From positions 1-6,864 of the forward strand of contig JAAXGS010000074.1 of assembly GCA_012271225.1 (NCBI GenBank): a stretch of DNA of 6,864 bases. The letters run 5' to 3'. The translations under genes and the position numbers were made by a program. This document shows, one piece after another, positions 1 through 5,404 of the stretch (position 1 is the first letter of the stretch; each line of letters begins with the position of its first letter). Origin of the DNA: Dehalococcoidia bacterium (lineage in GTDB: Bacteria > Chloroflexota > Dehalococcoidia > UBA6926). A model generated the notes under the pieces. It was not told the DNA's origin. It did not search any database and worked only from the letters and a program-made list of their open reading frames with translations.

Positions 1-45
1 GCCCTTGTTGGCCTGATGGGCGCCATCCTCTTTCGGCTGGGTTAG
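1..45 (+). CDS. C-terminal end of a probable membrane protein (partial)
   Basis: The first frame reads ALVGLMGAILFRLG and then TAG at 43-45. The fourteen residues are hydrophobic and glycine-rich with one arginine near the end, as at the end of a final transmembrane helix. The other two plus-strand frames do not give a convincing protein end. The gene would converge on the acyl-CoA dehydrogenase, which ends at 209 on the other strand. The family cannot be named from fourteen residues, and chance coding is possible. Confidence 0.35.
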   Translation, partial: ALVGLMGAILFRLG

Positions 46-208
46 AGAATCTCGCCACGCATTTGGCCCCCGTCCCGGGACGAGCCAAGGCAGCGTCCAG
101 TTCAGGTCTTTAGGCTCGTTGCGTTCGACCCGTCTTGGGCGCGCGCCGGGTCTGTGGTGCCCCGCCACTCCGCAGCGAAGGGGATGGAGCCCCTGCGCAA
201 CGAGAGGA
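46..208. other. Convergent intergenic region with nested inverted repeats
   Basis: No gene is seen here. A 12-bp perfect palindrome, CGTCCCGGGACG, lies at 71-82. Further on, a perfect 9-bp inverted repeat (CTCGTTGCG at 115-123, CGCAACGAG at 196-204) encloses three smaller hairpins: 127-132 with 147-152 (GACCCG/CGGGTC), 154-157 with 165-168 (GTGG/CCAC), and 179-183 with 190-194 (AGGGG/CCCCT, 6-nt loop). There is no T-run after the structure on either strand, so it is not a canonical intrinsic terminator. It lacks a T-loop or anticodon arm, so it is not a tRNA. It may act as a structural end signal for the convergent transcripts; this is inference. Confidence 0.5.
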
Positions 209-1405
209 CTAGCGTGGCAAGCCCAGTCCCCGCTGAGCAATGATGTTCCGCTGCACTTCATCCGTGCCGCCGCCGATGGCCAATCCGCGATTCAGCCACG
301 CATTCGCCCCCAGCAGCCCGTGCAGCGGCGCGTAACGGCTGCCGCGCGGCGAGATTAATGCCTCATCACCGGCCAGGCGGGCCAGAACGTTGTACACGTT
401 CCACCCCACCTCATCGCCGGTGACCTTGACCATGGAGGCCTCCTTGTCCGGCACCTGCCCCTGCGTCTGCAGCCACGCCACGCGGTAGCACAGCATCCGC
501 GTCGTCTCGACCTGAACGCGCAGATCGGCGAGCGTATGCCGTGTGACGGGGTTGTCCAAAAGCGATGTTCCGGTGGCCGCGCGGCGTTCCCGGTATGCCT
601 GAATGAAGAGTTCCATATAGCGGAGCAGGCGGGCCGGAATCTCCACCTGTGATCGCTCAAAGCTCAGCGTCGTCATGGCCGTATAGAAACCGCGGTTTAA
701 CTCGCCAATCAAATTGCGTTTGGGGACCCGCACATCCTGCAGGAAGACCTCACTCCAGCGCCAGCGCCCCAGCCCGTCATAGAGCGGGCGCAGGGTGACG
801 CCGGGATCGTTCATGTCGATGAGGAAATAGGAGATGCCGCGATGTTTGGGCGCTGCCGGGTCCGTGCGCACCAGATAATGGCCCCAATCCGCCCAGCGGC
901 CCTCTGAGTTCCAGATCTTCTGCCCGTTCAGGACGTAATCGTCCCCGTCCTCCACCGCTCGCGTCTGCACGTTGGCCAGGTCAGAGCCGGCGTTGGGTTC
1001 AGAGAAGCCCTGTGACAGGTGATGGATCTCTCCGCTTGCGATTCGCGGCAGAAAGTAGTCCCGCTGCCAGTCCGCGCCGTGCATCATCAGCATGGGCGCG
1101 AACATGCCGCCCCCCAGGATTTCCGGCGCGCCCGCATAGGCCATCGCCTCGCGGTACGCCATCTGTGTGCTCAGCGGCGCTCCCCATCCGCCAAACTCCT
1201 TTGGCCAGTGCATGGTGAACCAGCCCCTTTGCGCCAACTTTTTGGCGAAGGCGTGCATCCGCTCCTCCTCGCCGACATCATCGACGTCGTACGAGGCGAC
1301 GATCATGGAATATGCATCCTTGTCGCCGGGATCCCACTCCTGCCTGACAAACTCGGTCGCCTCGGTTCGGAGAGCATCCTCCTCCGGGCTGAATCGAAAG
1401 TCCAT
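209..1405 (-). CDS. Acyl-CoA dehydrogenase family protein
   Basis: This 398-residue flavoprotein should remove hydrogens from the alpha and beta carbons of an acyl-CoA, using FAD and passing electrons to an electron-transfer flavoprotein in the cytosol. The N-terminal helical domain starts MDFRFSPEEDALR. The middle beta domain has the family signature GFSEPNAGSDLA at 133-144 and YVLNGQKIWNSEG at 157-169. The C-terminal helical domain ends with IGGGTDEVQRNIIAQRGLG at 377-395. The usual catalytic Glu of the YEGT motif is absent (Gly here). Glu250 in the SFER segment is a candidate replacement base, because isovaleryl- and long-chain enzymes place theirs in a similar LER segment. The open frame extends upstream to 1570, but that part overlaps the DUF6159 gene; the ATG at 1403-1405 has a good ribosome site and begins the family's normal N-terminus. 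The length is typical. Substrate is not predictable; a CoA-ester catabolic role is likely. It lies 31 bases after the DUF6159 gene and may be cotranscribed with it. Confidence 0.95.
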   Translation of the reverse strand: MDFRFSPEEDALRTEATEFVRQEWDPGDKDAYSMIVASYDVDDVGEEERMHAFAKKLAQRGWFTMHWPKEFGGWGAPLSTQMAYREAMAYAGAPEILGGGMFAPMLMMHGADWQRDYFLPRIASGEIHHLSQGFSEPNAGSDLANVQTRAVEDGDDYVLNGQKIWNSEGRWADWGHYLVRTDPAAPKHRGISYFLIDMNDPGVTLRPLYDGLGRWRWSEVFLQDVRVPKRNLIGELNRGFYTAMTTLSFERSQVEIPARLLRYMELFIQAYRERRAATGTSLLDNPVTRHTLADLRVQVETTRMLCYRVAWLQTQGQVPDKEASMVKVTGDEVGWNVYNVLARLAGDEALISPRGSRYAPLHGLLGANAWLNRGLAIGGGTDEVQRNIIAQRGLGLPR

Positions 1406-1412
1406 GAGCGCA

Positions 1413-1418
1413 CTCCCT
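1413..1418 (-). promoter_or_regulatory. Ribosome binding site of the acyl-CoA dehydrogenase gene
   Basis: On the minus strand the sequence is AGGGAG, seven bases before the ATG at 1405. It sits in the 31-base gap after the preceding stop codon and supports the 398-residue start over the longer open frame. Confidence 0.7.
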
Positions 1419-1436
1419 GCCGCTGCCCGCCCGTCG

Positions 1437-2297
1437 TTAGCGCTGCTGAAACGCGCCGCGAATCGTCTCGTCCGTGAACAGCGACGGCACCTGCCCCGTT
1501 GCCGCGTAGTTGTACAGGGCCGCCTTGTAGATGCCGCTGAGCGTCGTGAAGACAAGTGAGACGCCCACAACGAGGATCACTCCCAGAGCAACGCCCAGGG
1601 CGGCGCCTGCGCCCCCGAGCGGCGAGAGGATCAGGGTCAGGAGCGCGCCCACGGCGATCGCCGCGAGCGTTGCCAGGAGCTGCAGAAGCCCGAGGCCGAA
1701 GTTCCCGACCACCTGCTCGCCCCACGTGCGCTTGAGCAGCGCGAACGAGGCTGTGAACGAGTCTTTCAGGCCGCGATGCTCGATGACGATGAGAGGCACG
1801 ACGAAGAAGGTGATCAGCGACCACGCCGCGCCGAGCAGCGAGATGACGATCTGCGCGATGATTCCGAAGATGCCGCCCTGTTCCCGCGCCTGGCTGGAGA
1901 GGAGCTGCAGGATGAGTCCGACGGTTGCGGCGATGATTGACCACAGGAAGATGGTGACGATCCGGGTTGATGCGCCGGCCAGCCCGGAGCGGATATTCGG
2001 GTCTCCGCCCTCCAGCCGCTCATGCGCGGCAAAGACCAGCGCGGCGTTGAAGAAGATGATGACAAAATAGACGGCGACGTAGAACGCGAATATCATCAAC
2101 AGGTCCAGCGCATTCGACGTGCCGGCCTCAAGCCGTTCAAAGGAGCCGATCCCAAAGGTGATGCCCGTGAACGTCAGCGTCACCACGATGAAGCCGATGG
2201 TTGAGAAGACGGGAAACAGGATCAACTCCTTGTCGACCGCCAGCACGTGAAGGCAGAGCTTGAACAGCGCAAAGCTCCTGCCAATGGTCGCAAACAT
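1437..2297 (-). CDS. DUF6159-type multipass membrane protein
   Basis: The 286-residue protein is strongly hydrophobic, with about six membrane segments (roughly residues 26-50, 66-90, 113-133, 146-172, 201-225 and 232-254). I recognise it from family-like stretches: the N-terminal RSFALFKLC...DKELILFPV (7-30), FFNAALVFAAHERLEGGDP (82-100), FFVVPLIVIEHRGLKDSF (164-181), the amphipathic LLKRTWGEQVVGNFG (187-201) and IYKAALYNYAATGQVPSLF (256-274). The family is widespread in archaea and high-GC bacteria; its function is unknown. The open frame begins with a TTG at 2357. I prefer the ATG at 2295-2297 because it begins directly at the conserved MFATIGRSF and is preceded by GGGAGAG on the minus strand, 8-10 bases away. 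The 20 residues upstream are polar, Gly-rich and unlike the family. The gene is probably first in a two-gene transcript with the acyl-CoA dehydrogenase. I do not know what it transports or scaffolds, if anything. Confidence 0.85.
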   Translation of the reverse strand: MFATIGRSFALFKLCLHVLAVDKELILFPVFSTIGFIVVTLTFTGITFGIGSFERLEAGTSNALDLLMIFAFYVAVYFVIIFFNAALVFAAHERLEGGDPNIRSGLAGASTRIVTIFLWSIIAATVGLILQLLSSQAREQGGIFGIIAQIVISLLGAAWSLITFFVVPLIVIEHRGLKDSFTASFALLKRTWGEQVVGNFGLGLLQLLATLAAIAVGALLTLILSPLGGAGAALGVALGVILVVGVSLVFTTLSGIYKAALYNYAATGQVPSLFTDETIRGAFQQR

Positions 2298-2356
2298 CTC
2301 GTCAACTCTCCCTTCCGTCCTCCCGCCCGGCGCGCCGGCGCATTCATCCGCAGTCA

Positions 2357-2362
2357 ATCATA
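2357..2362 (-). promoter_or_regulatory. Possible -10 box for the DUF6159 gene
   Basis: The minus strand reads TATGAT, five of six matches to TATAAT, about 60 bases before the DUF6159 start. No good -35 box is found 16-18 bases upstream (CGCAGT at 17 bases). That interval is instead occupied by the proximal arm of the inverted repeat at 2377-2408, which would suit an activator-dependent promoter. Chance occurrence is quite possible. Confidence 0.3.
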
Positions 2363-2376
2363 CCGCGCGTCAGGCC

Positions 2377-2408
2377 AGAACTGCGCACTCACTCAGAAAC
2401 GCAGTTCT
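2377..2408. repeat. 9-bp perfect inverted repeat upstream of the DUF6159 gene
   Basis: The arms are AGAACTGCG (2377-2385) and CGCAGTTCT (2400-2408), separated by 14 bases. The arms are 23 bases apart centre to centre, about two helical turns, so a dimeric regulator could meet both on one face of the DNA. No T-run follows on either strand, which argues against a terminator. The element lies directly upstream of the possible -10 box of the DUF6159 gene. Confidence 0.6.
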
Positions 2409-2625
2409 TCGCGCCGCTCAGTCACATGCCGTGACACGGGAACGGCGCCCGCCTCAGCGAGTGAACGCAGAAGCAGAATAGCACTGCTTGCTAGCTGCCG
2501 TCGCATGCATGTAGGCAGGGCAGGCCCTTGGGGCTATGCGGCCGGGTGACCGCCTTTGCACGGATATGTGGGATACGGGCTGCCGGGATGACCGGAGTGA
2601 TCGAATACGCTGCGCGGTGTTCGGG

Positions 2626-3201
2626 TTACTGCGCCACGTGGTGATCCAGTCCCCTGTAGGCGTCGATGAAGGAGTGGATTCGTTCCGCGTCGAAATCGTC
2701 AAAGACCTCCAGCCGGGTCCACGCGGTCAGCGCGATGCGGTGACGCTGCTCCGTCTCCGGGTCCGTGATGCCCTCATACGGGCCCATGAGGACGCGCCCC
2801 TCCCCCTCCGCCAGGTATTCGTTGACCAATTCCGTCAGTTGGGTCACGAGTTCCAGGCAGCCCTCCGGGCAATCGTATTGAACGTTGACGAATCCATCCT
2901 CAAGGTTATGAACCTGCATCTCATCCGGCACCTGTTCCGGGTAGATATCCGGGGGCAGGAGCGATGGCATGTGCGGCCCGGACGTCGGCGGTGATGAGTT
3001 GTACGGCTCATGGGGCTGGTTCAGCGCGAACAGGTGCAGGTTTCCCTGATCCGGCAACTCGTGGCCCGGCTCATACCGCAGCGCCTCCTGCAGGACCAGC
3101 AGCGCGATGATCAGCACGATGACCGCTCCGGTTGCGATGGCGATGATCAGCCCGCTGCGCCCCGCGCCGCCGGTTGCTGCCGCGTTTCGTCGCTGTGACA
3201 C
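2626..3201 (-). CDS. DUF3105-type membrane-anchored protein
   Basis: The 191-residue protein has a short basic, Gly/Ala-rich N-terminus, one membrane segment at about 18-38 and a soluble domain expected outside the membrane. The family is recognised by YNSSPPTSGPH (67-77) followed by VHNLEDGFVNVQYDCPEGC (97-115) and a polar C-terminal half. DUF3105 proteins have no established function; conserved His and Cys residues make metal or haem-related roles thinkable, but that is speculation. Where many relatives have HNLEHG, this one has HNLEDG, an Asp for the second His. Cys111 and Cys115 form a CxxxC pair. The start is GTG at 3199-3201 with AAGGGG a short four bases upstream; there is no Met before residue 78, and a stop at 3217-3219 bounds the frame. 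It is divergent from rsmD across a 332-base region. No partner gene points to its role. Confidence 0.85.
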   Translation of the reverse strand: MSQRRNAAATGGAGRSGLIIAIATGAVIVLIIALLVLQEALRYEPGHELPDQGNLHLFALNQPHEPYNSSPPTSGPHMPSLLPPDIYPEQVPDEMQVHNLEDGFVNVQYDCPEGCLELVTQLTELVNEYLAEGEGRVLMGPYEGITDPETEQRHRIALTAWTRLEVFDDFDAERIHSFIDAYRGLDHHVAQ

Positions 3202-3298
3202 CTGACCCCTTCTATCTCAGGCACGTTTGGTGATACGTCCGGCCGATCCCGAATCGGCGCTGTGCGCATGGGCGGCAGGTCTGCGCGCCCGCCCCCCA

Positions 3299-3336
3299 GC
3301 CTCTATGATACGCAAATGTCGGCGGGAGATGCGCGG
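3299..3336. repeat. Diverged direct repeat, copy 1
   Basis: This copy begins GCCTCTATGATACGCAA. It aligns without gaps to copy 2 for 38 bases with 27 identities, the first 11 being identical. It contains TATGAT at 3304-3309, a possible -10 box reading toward rsmD, but no -35 box stands out before it. Confidence 0.6.
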
Positions 3337-3369
3337 ATGGCGCGGGGCGACTCTTGCGGCGACGATGAA

Positions 3370-3407
3370 GCCTCTATGATGCGTAAGCGCTGATAGGTGA
3401 CGCGCGG
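3370..3407. repeat. Diverged direct repeat, copy 2
   Basis: This copy begins GCCTCTATGATGCGTAA, 71 bases after copy 1. TATGAT is at 3375-3380, with TTGCGG at 3354-3359 as a weak -35 candidate (15-base spacer). Ten of the eleven differences from copy 1 are transitions. Confidence 0.6.
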
Positions 3408-3486
3408 CGGGCGCAACATGGCGCGGAATCGGCGGAATTGGCCGGACGCGCCACAGATTCCTATTCAGATTAGACCAAACATTCCA

Positions 3487-3515
3487 TTGACCGAGTTTTA
3501 GACCAGGACTAAAAT
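3487..3515 (+). promoter_or_regulatory. Promoter of the rsmD-coaD transcript
   Basis: A -35 box TTGACC (3487-3492) and a -10 box TAAAAT (3510-3515) are separated by exactly 17 bases; each matches the housekeeping sigma consensus at five of six positions. Transcription would start near 3521-3523, leaving a leader of only 11-13 bases before the rsmD ATG. An inverted repeat TTTTAG-N7-CTAAAA (3496-3514) fills the spacer and runs into the -10 box, which is a natural place for a repressor. Confidence 0.7.
3496..3514. promoter_or_regulatory. Operator-like palindrome overlapping the rsmD promoter
   Basis: The half sites TTTTAG and CTAAAA flank a 7-base centre and are perfectly complementary. TTAGACCA in the left half also occurs at 3470-3477, 28 bases upstream, as a possible second half site. 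Position inside the spacer and -10 box suggests repression; the regulator is unknown. AT-rich promoter composition could produce such a repeat by chance. Confidence 0.5.
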
Positions 3516-3533
3516 GCGAGGTCATGTGAAGCC

Positions 3534-4121
3534 ATGCGCGTGATTGCAGGGACAGCTCGAGGGGTTCCCCTGATTGCGCCGCGAGGCTGGCATGGCCGTC
3601 CGACGACGGACAGGGTGCGTGGAGCGATCTTCTCCATGCTGGAAGCGCGGGAAACGGTGAAGGACAGGCGAGTGTTGGACTTGTTTGCAGGGACGGGCGC
3701 CCTGGCGATTGAGGCGTTGAGCCGCGGAGCGGCGTCAGCCGTCTGCGTGGAGCAGGGCCCGCGTGAGTGCCGCGCGATCCGGCAGAATGCCGTTCGCGCC
3801 GGCGTGGCGGACCGGCTGCGCGTTCTCGCCATGCCCGTCGCGCGCGCCATCCCCACGCTTGCCCAACACCAATTTGACCTGGTGTTCATGGATCCCCCCT
3901 ATGAGGACAGGGAGGCCGTCCCCGCCACGATTGCCATGCTCTTGGCCTCTGATCCCCTGCTCAGCGAGGGGGCGATGCTGGTGGCGGAGCAGTCCGCCCG
4001 CACGCCGGCCCCGCCTGCCGAAACCGGTCTGCGCAGGCTTGCGGATCGCCGCTACGGGGATACGCTGATCTCTCTCCTCACACGGCAGGCGGAGACGGAC
4101 CCGGAGGGTCTGCCGCTATGA
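3534..4121 (+). CDS. rsmD: 16S rRNA (guanine(966)-N(2))-methyltransferase RsmD
   Basis: This 195-residue enzyme transfers a methyl group from S-adenosylmethionine to N2 of G966 (E. coli numbering) of 16S rRNA during small-subunit assembly. It begins with the family's MRVIAGTARGVPL, followed by RPTTDRVRGAIFSML (22-36), the SAM-binding loop LDLFAGTGALAIEALSRG (48-65), the acidic residue Glu73 expected to bind the SAM ribose, the catalytic DPPY motif (120-123) and the C-terminal RRYGDTLIS (172-180). Length and order are normal. The ATG at 3534 is chosen because it opens the conserved N-terminus; a GAGGT lies 11 bases upstream, a rather long spacing. It is the first gene of an apparent operon with coaD, overlapping it by four bases (ATGA), and follows a strong promoter with a palindrome inside it. 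Confidence 0.97.
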   Translation: MRVIAGTARGVPLIAPRGWHGRPTTDRVRGAIFSMLEARETVKDRRVLDLFAGTGALAIEALSRGAASAVCVEQGPRECRAIRQNAVRAGVADRLRVLAMPVARAIPTLAQHQFDLVFMDPPYEDREAVPATIAMLLASDPLLSEGAMLVAEQSARTPAPPAETGLRRLADRRYGDTLISLLTRQAETDPEGLPL

Positions 4122-4600
4122 CAAAGGCCATCTATCCCGGCAGCTTTGACCCGATGACGGCAGGGCACATCGGCATCGCGGAGCGGGCCGCGCGCCTCTT
4201 TGAAACCCTGTTCATCTGCGTCTATGACACGCCGTCCAAGAACTTGCTGTTCACCACGGCGGAGCGGGTTGAGTTTGCGCAGGACGCTACTCAGCACATC
4301 AGCAACGTCACCGTGACCACGTATTCACGGGAATTGACCGTGAATCTTGCGCGGAAGCTGGACGCGACCGCCATGGTGCGCGGGCTCAGAAGCGGCGCCG
4401 ATTTCGTGACGGAACTGGAGCTTGCGCAGATGAACCGGCGGCTCGCCCCGGAGATTGAGAGCGTGTTCATCATGACCTCGGCGGAGCATCAGTTCCTGAG
4501 TTCAAGCCTGTTGAAGGAGGCCGCGTCACTGGGCGGAGACATCTCCGCCCTGGTCACGCCGGCCATTGCGGAGGCTCTGCAGAAAAAGCTACTCAGTTGA
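4118..4600 (+). CDS. coaD: Phosphopantetheine adenylyltransferase (PPAT)
   Basis: The 160-residue enzyme catalyses the reversible transfer of AMP from ATP to 4'-phosphopantetheine, giving dephospho-CoA and pyrophosphate, the penultimate step of CoA synthesis in the cytosol. Family motifs are complete: the nucleotide-binding YPGSFDPMTAGH (6-17, with the TxGH of nucleotidyltransferases at 14-17), SKNLLFTTAERV (40-51), VRGLRSGADFVTELELAQMN (87-106) and FLSSSLLKEAASLGGDIS (126-143). The usual length is about 160. Its ATG overlaps the rsmD stop, and GGAGGG at 4103-4108 inside rsmD gives a 9-base spacing, so translation is likely coupled. A hairpin follows 24 bases after its stop. CoA produced here is the carrier used by enzymes such as the acyl-CoA dehydrogenase in this window, but no direct link is implied. 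Confidence 0.98.
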   Translation: MTKAIYPGSFDPMTAGHIGIAERAARLFETLFICVYDTPSKNLLFTTAERVEFAQDATQHISNVTVTTYSRELTVNLARKLDATAMVRGLRSGADFVTELELAQMNRRLAPEIESVFIMTSAEHQFLSSSLLKEAASLGGDISALVTPAIAEALQKKLLS

Positions 4601-4624
4601 CCGGATCACAACGGGACAATACAT

Positions 4625-4646
4625 GCCCGGCGGGTGTCTGCCGGGC
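4625..4646 (+). repeat. Hairpin between coaD and the coiled-coil gene
   Basis: A perfect 7-bp stem, GCCCGGC (4625-4631) and GCCGGGC (4640-4646), closes an 8-nt loop. No T-run follows, so it is not a standard terminator. It could block 3' exonucleases on the rsmD-coaD message or attenuate readthrough into the next gene. Confidence 0.55.
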
Positions 4647-4692
4647 GCACAGGGATAGCGCGGGAGAGAGAGGCTTGGGAACGCCTGAAGCA

Positions 4693-4701
4693 GGGAGGTG
4701 A
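4693..4701 (+). promoter_or_regulatory. Strong ribosome binding site fixing the coiled-coil gene start
   Basis: GGGAGGTGA ends four bases before the ATG at 4706 and is close to a full complement of the 16S rRNA 3' end. It decides the start against an upstream in-frame GTG at 4634, which falls in the loop of the 4625-4646 hairpin and has no such site. Confidence 0.8.
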
Positions 4702-4705
4702 CCTG

Positions 4706-5404
4706 ATGCAGTTCCTGGAGATGATCGATGCCCTGGAGGACATGGCGGAAGACGCGCGCCGCGTGCCGGGCACCGGACGGATCATGATCGATCGTGATGA
4801 GCTGGCGCGGCTCATCGACCGCATGCGCGCGACGGCGCCGGCCGAGCTCCGCGAGGCCGACGAAATACGCGCCCGCGGCGACTCGATCGTCAATGAGGCC
4901 TACGTCTTCGCCAAGAAGATGAAGGCCAAGACGGAGGAGGACCACCGGCAGGCCGTTCAGCAGAGCGCCATCGTTGGTGAGGCGGAGCAGATGGCGGAGC
5001 AGATCCGCCAGGAGGCGGAGCGCGAGGCCGAGCGGATGAAGCAGCGCATCGAGACCGATGCCGCCCGCCTGATCAAGGACTCGGACGTCTACGCCGCGCA
5101 GTCGCTGGAGCGCCTCTCCAGCCACCTGGCGCAGGTGACCGAGAAGATCGAGGGCCTGCATGGCGAGGCCATGGAGCTCCGCGGCGCGATTGAGAACGGC
5201 CTGCGCCTGCTTGGCGCGCGCTGGTCCGCTGCCAACGGTGGCAACGGCGCCCGGACGGGCGGCCGCGCCAGGGCGCAGACCAACGGCGCAGCCAATGGCC
5301 ATGCCAACGGCAGCGGCAACGGCGCAGCCCCCGATGGCGAGGGCTCCCTGAACCAGGATGAGCTCGTCACGCTGGCCAGCGGGCGGGGCGGCGCGACAGC
5401 CTGA
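4706..5404 (+). CDS. Coiled-coil protein of the rsmD-coaD neighbourhood, F-ATPase b/DivIVA-like
   Basis: With the ATG at 4706 the protein has 232 residues. The first ~60 form a small conserved-looking head (MQFLEMIDALEDMAEDA, then RVPGTGRIMIDRDELARLID at about 19-38) that resembles proteins often encoded next to coaD in Firmicutes, Chloroflexi and Actinobacteria and loosely annotated as ATPase, ATP synthase subunit B-like or DivIVA-like. Residues about 45-170 are highly charged, with E/R/K/Q heptads typical of a long coiled coil (for example EAEQMAEQIRQEAEREAERM, 92-111). A low-complexity tail at about 175-213 is rich in Asn, Gly and Ala, and a short acidic end follows (SLNQDELVTLASG). There is no signal peptide or membrane segment. 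The frame opens upstream at GTG 4634, but the ribosome site supports 4706. It is probably cotranscribed with rsmD-coaD after a 105-base gap. Function is unknown; similarity to ATPase subunits may only reflect coiled-coil composition. Confidence 0.8.
   Translation: MQFLEMIDALEDMAEDARRVPGTGRIMIDRDELARLIDRMRATAPAELREADEIRARGDSIVNEAYVFAKKMKAKTEEDHRQAVQQSAIVGEAEQMAEQIRQEAEREAERMKQRIETDAARLIKDSDVYAAQSLERLSSHLAQVTEKIEGLHGEAMELRGAIENGLRLLGARWSAANGGNGARTGGRARAQTNGAANGHANGSGNGAAPDGEGSLNQDELVTLASGRGGATA

Larger units (their letters stand above)
2298..2625. other. Intergenic region between two minus-strand genes, with inverted repeats
   Basis: These 328 bases hold no convincing gene. Frames crossing it are rich in Arg and Ser, lack a supported start and match nothing I know. 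The clearest structures are a 9-bp inverted repeat at 2377-2408 (its own entry), an interrupted repeat GTCAC-ATGCC-GTGAC at 2421-2435 overlapping the palindrome CCGTGACACGG at 2429-2439, and a 6-bp hairpin AAGCAG/CTGCTT at 2471-2489 with a 7-nt loop. No T-tract marks a terminator for the DUF3105 gene, which ends at 2626. The DUF6159 promoter should lie between 2300 and 2450. Confidence 0.55.
3202..3533. other. Divergent regulatory region between the DUF3105 gene and rsmD
   Basis: The 332 bases contain no supported gene. They hold a hairpin GCCGAT-CCCGA-ATCGGC at 3242-3258, a duplicated element at 3299-3336 and 3370-3407, a repeated TTAGACCA at 3470-3477 and 3498-3505, and a near-consensus promoter at 3487-3515. 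The last 80 bases are distinctly AT-richer than the rest of the window, as expected for a control region. Confidence 0.6.

Noticed and set aside
115..204. A tRNA, suggested by the cloverleaf-like set of stems
   Set aside because: There is no TTCGA-type T-loop in the right arm, no 7-bp anticodon loop and no 7-bp acceptor stem spacing.
1406..1570. N-terminal extension of the acyl-CoA dehydrogenase by 55 residues
   Set aside because: It is Arg/Ser-rich, overlaps the DUF6159 gene, and the ATG at 1405 has a good ribosome site and begins the family N-terminus.
1303..1944. A 213-codon minus-strand open frame overlapping the DUF6159 and acyl-CoA dehydrogenase genes
   Set aside because: It is an Arg/Pro/His-rich shadow of the two real genes in another frame and shows no family motif.
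4597..4625. An internal promoter for the coiled-coil gene with TTGACC at the coaD stop
   Set aside because: The best -10 at 17 bases is TACATG (three of six matches) and transcription would start inside the hairpin.
4634..4705. Earlier GTG start for the coiled-coil gene
   Set aside because: It lies in a hairpin loop with no ribosome site, while the ATG at 4706 follows GGGAGGTGA at suitable spacing.
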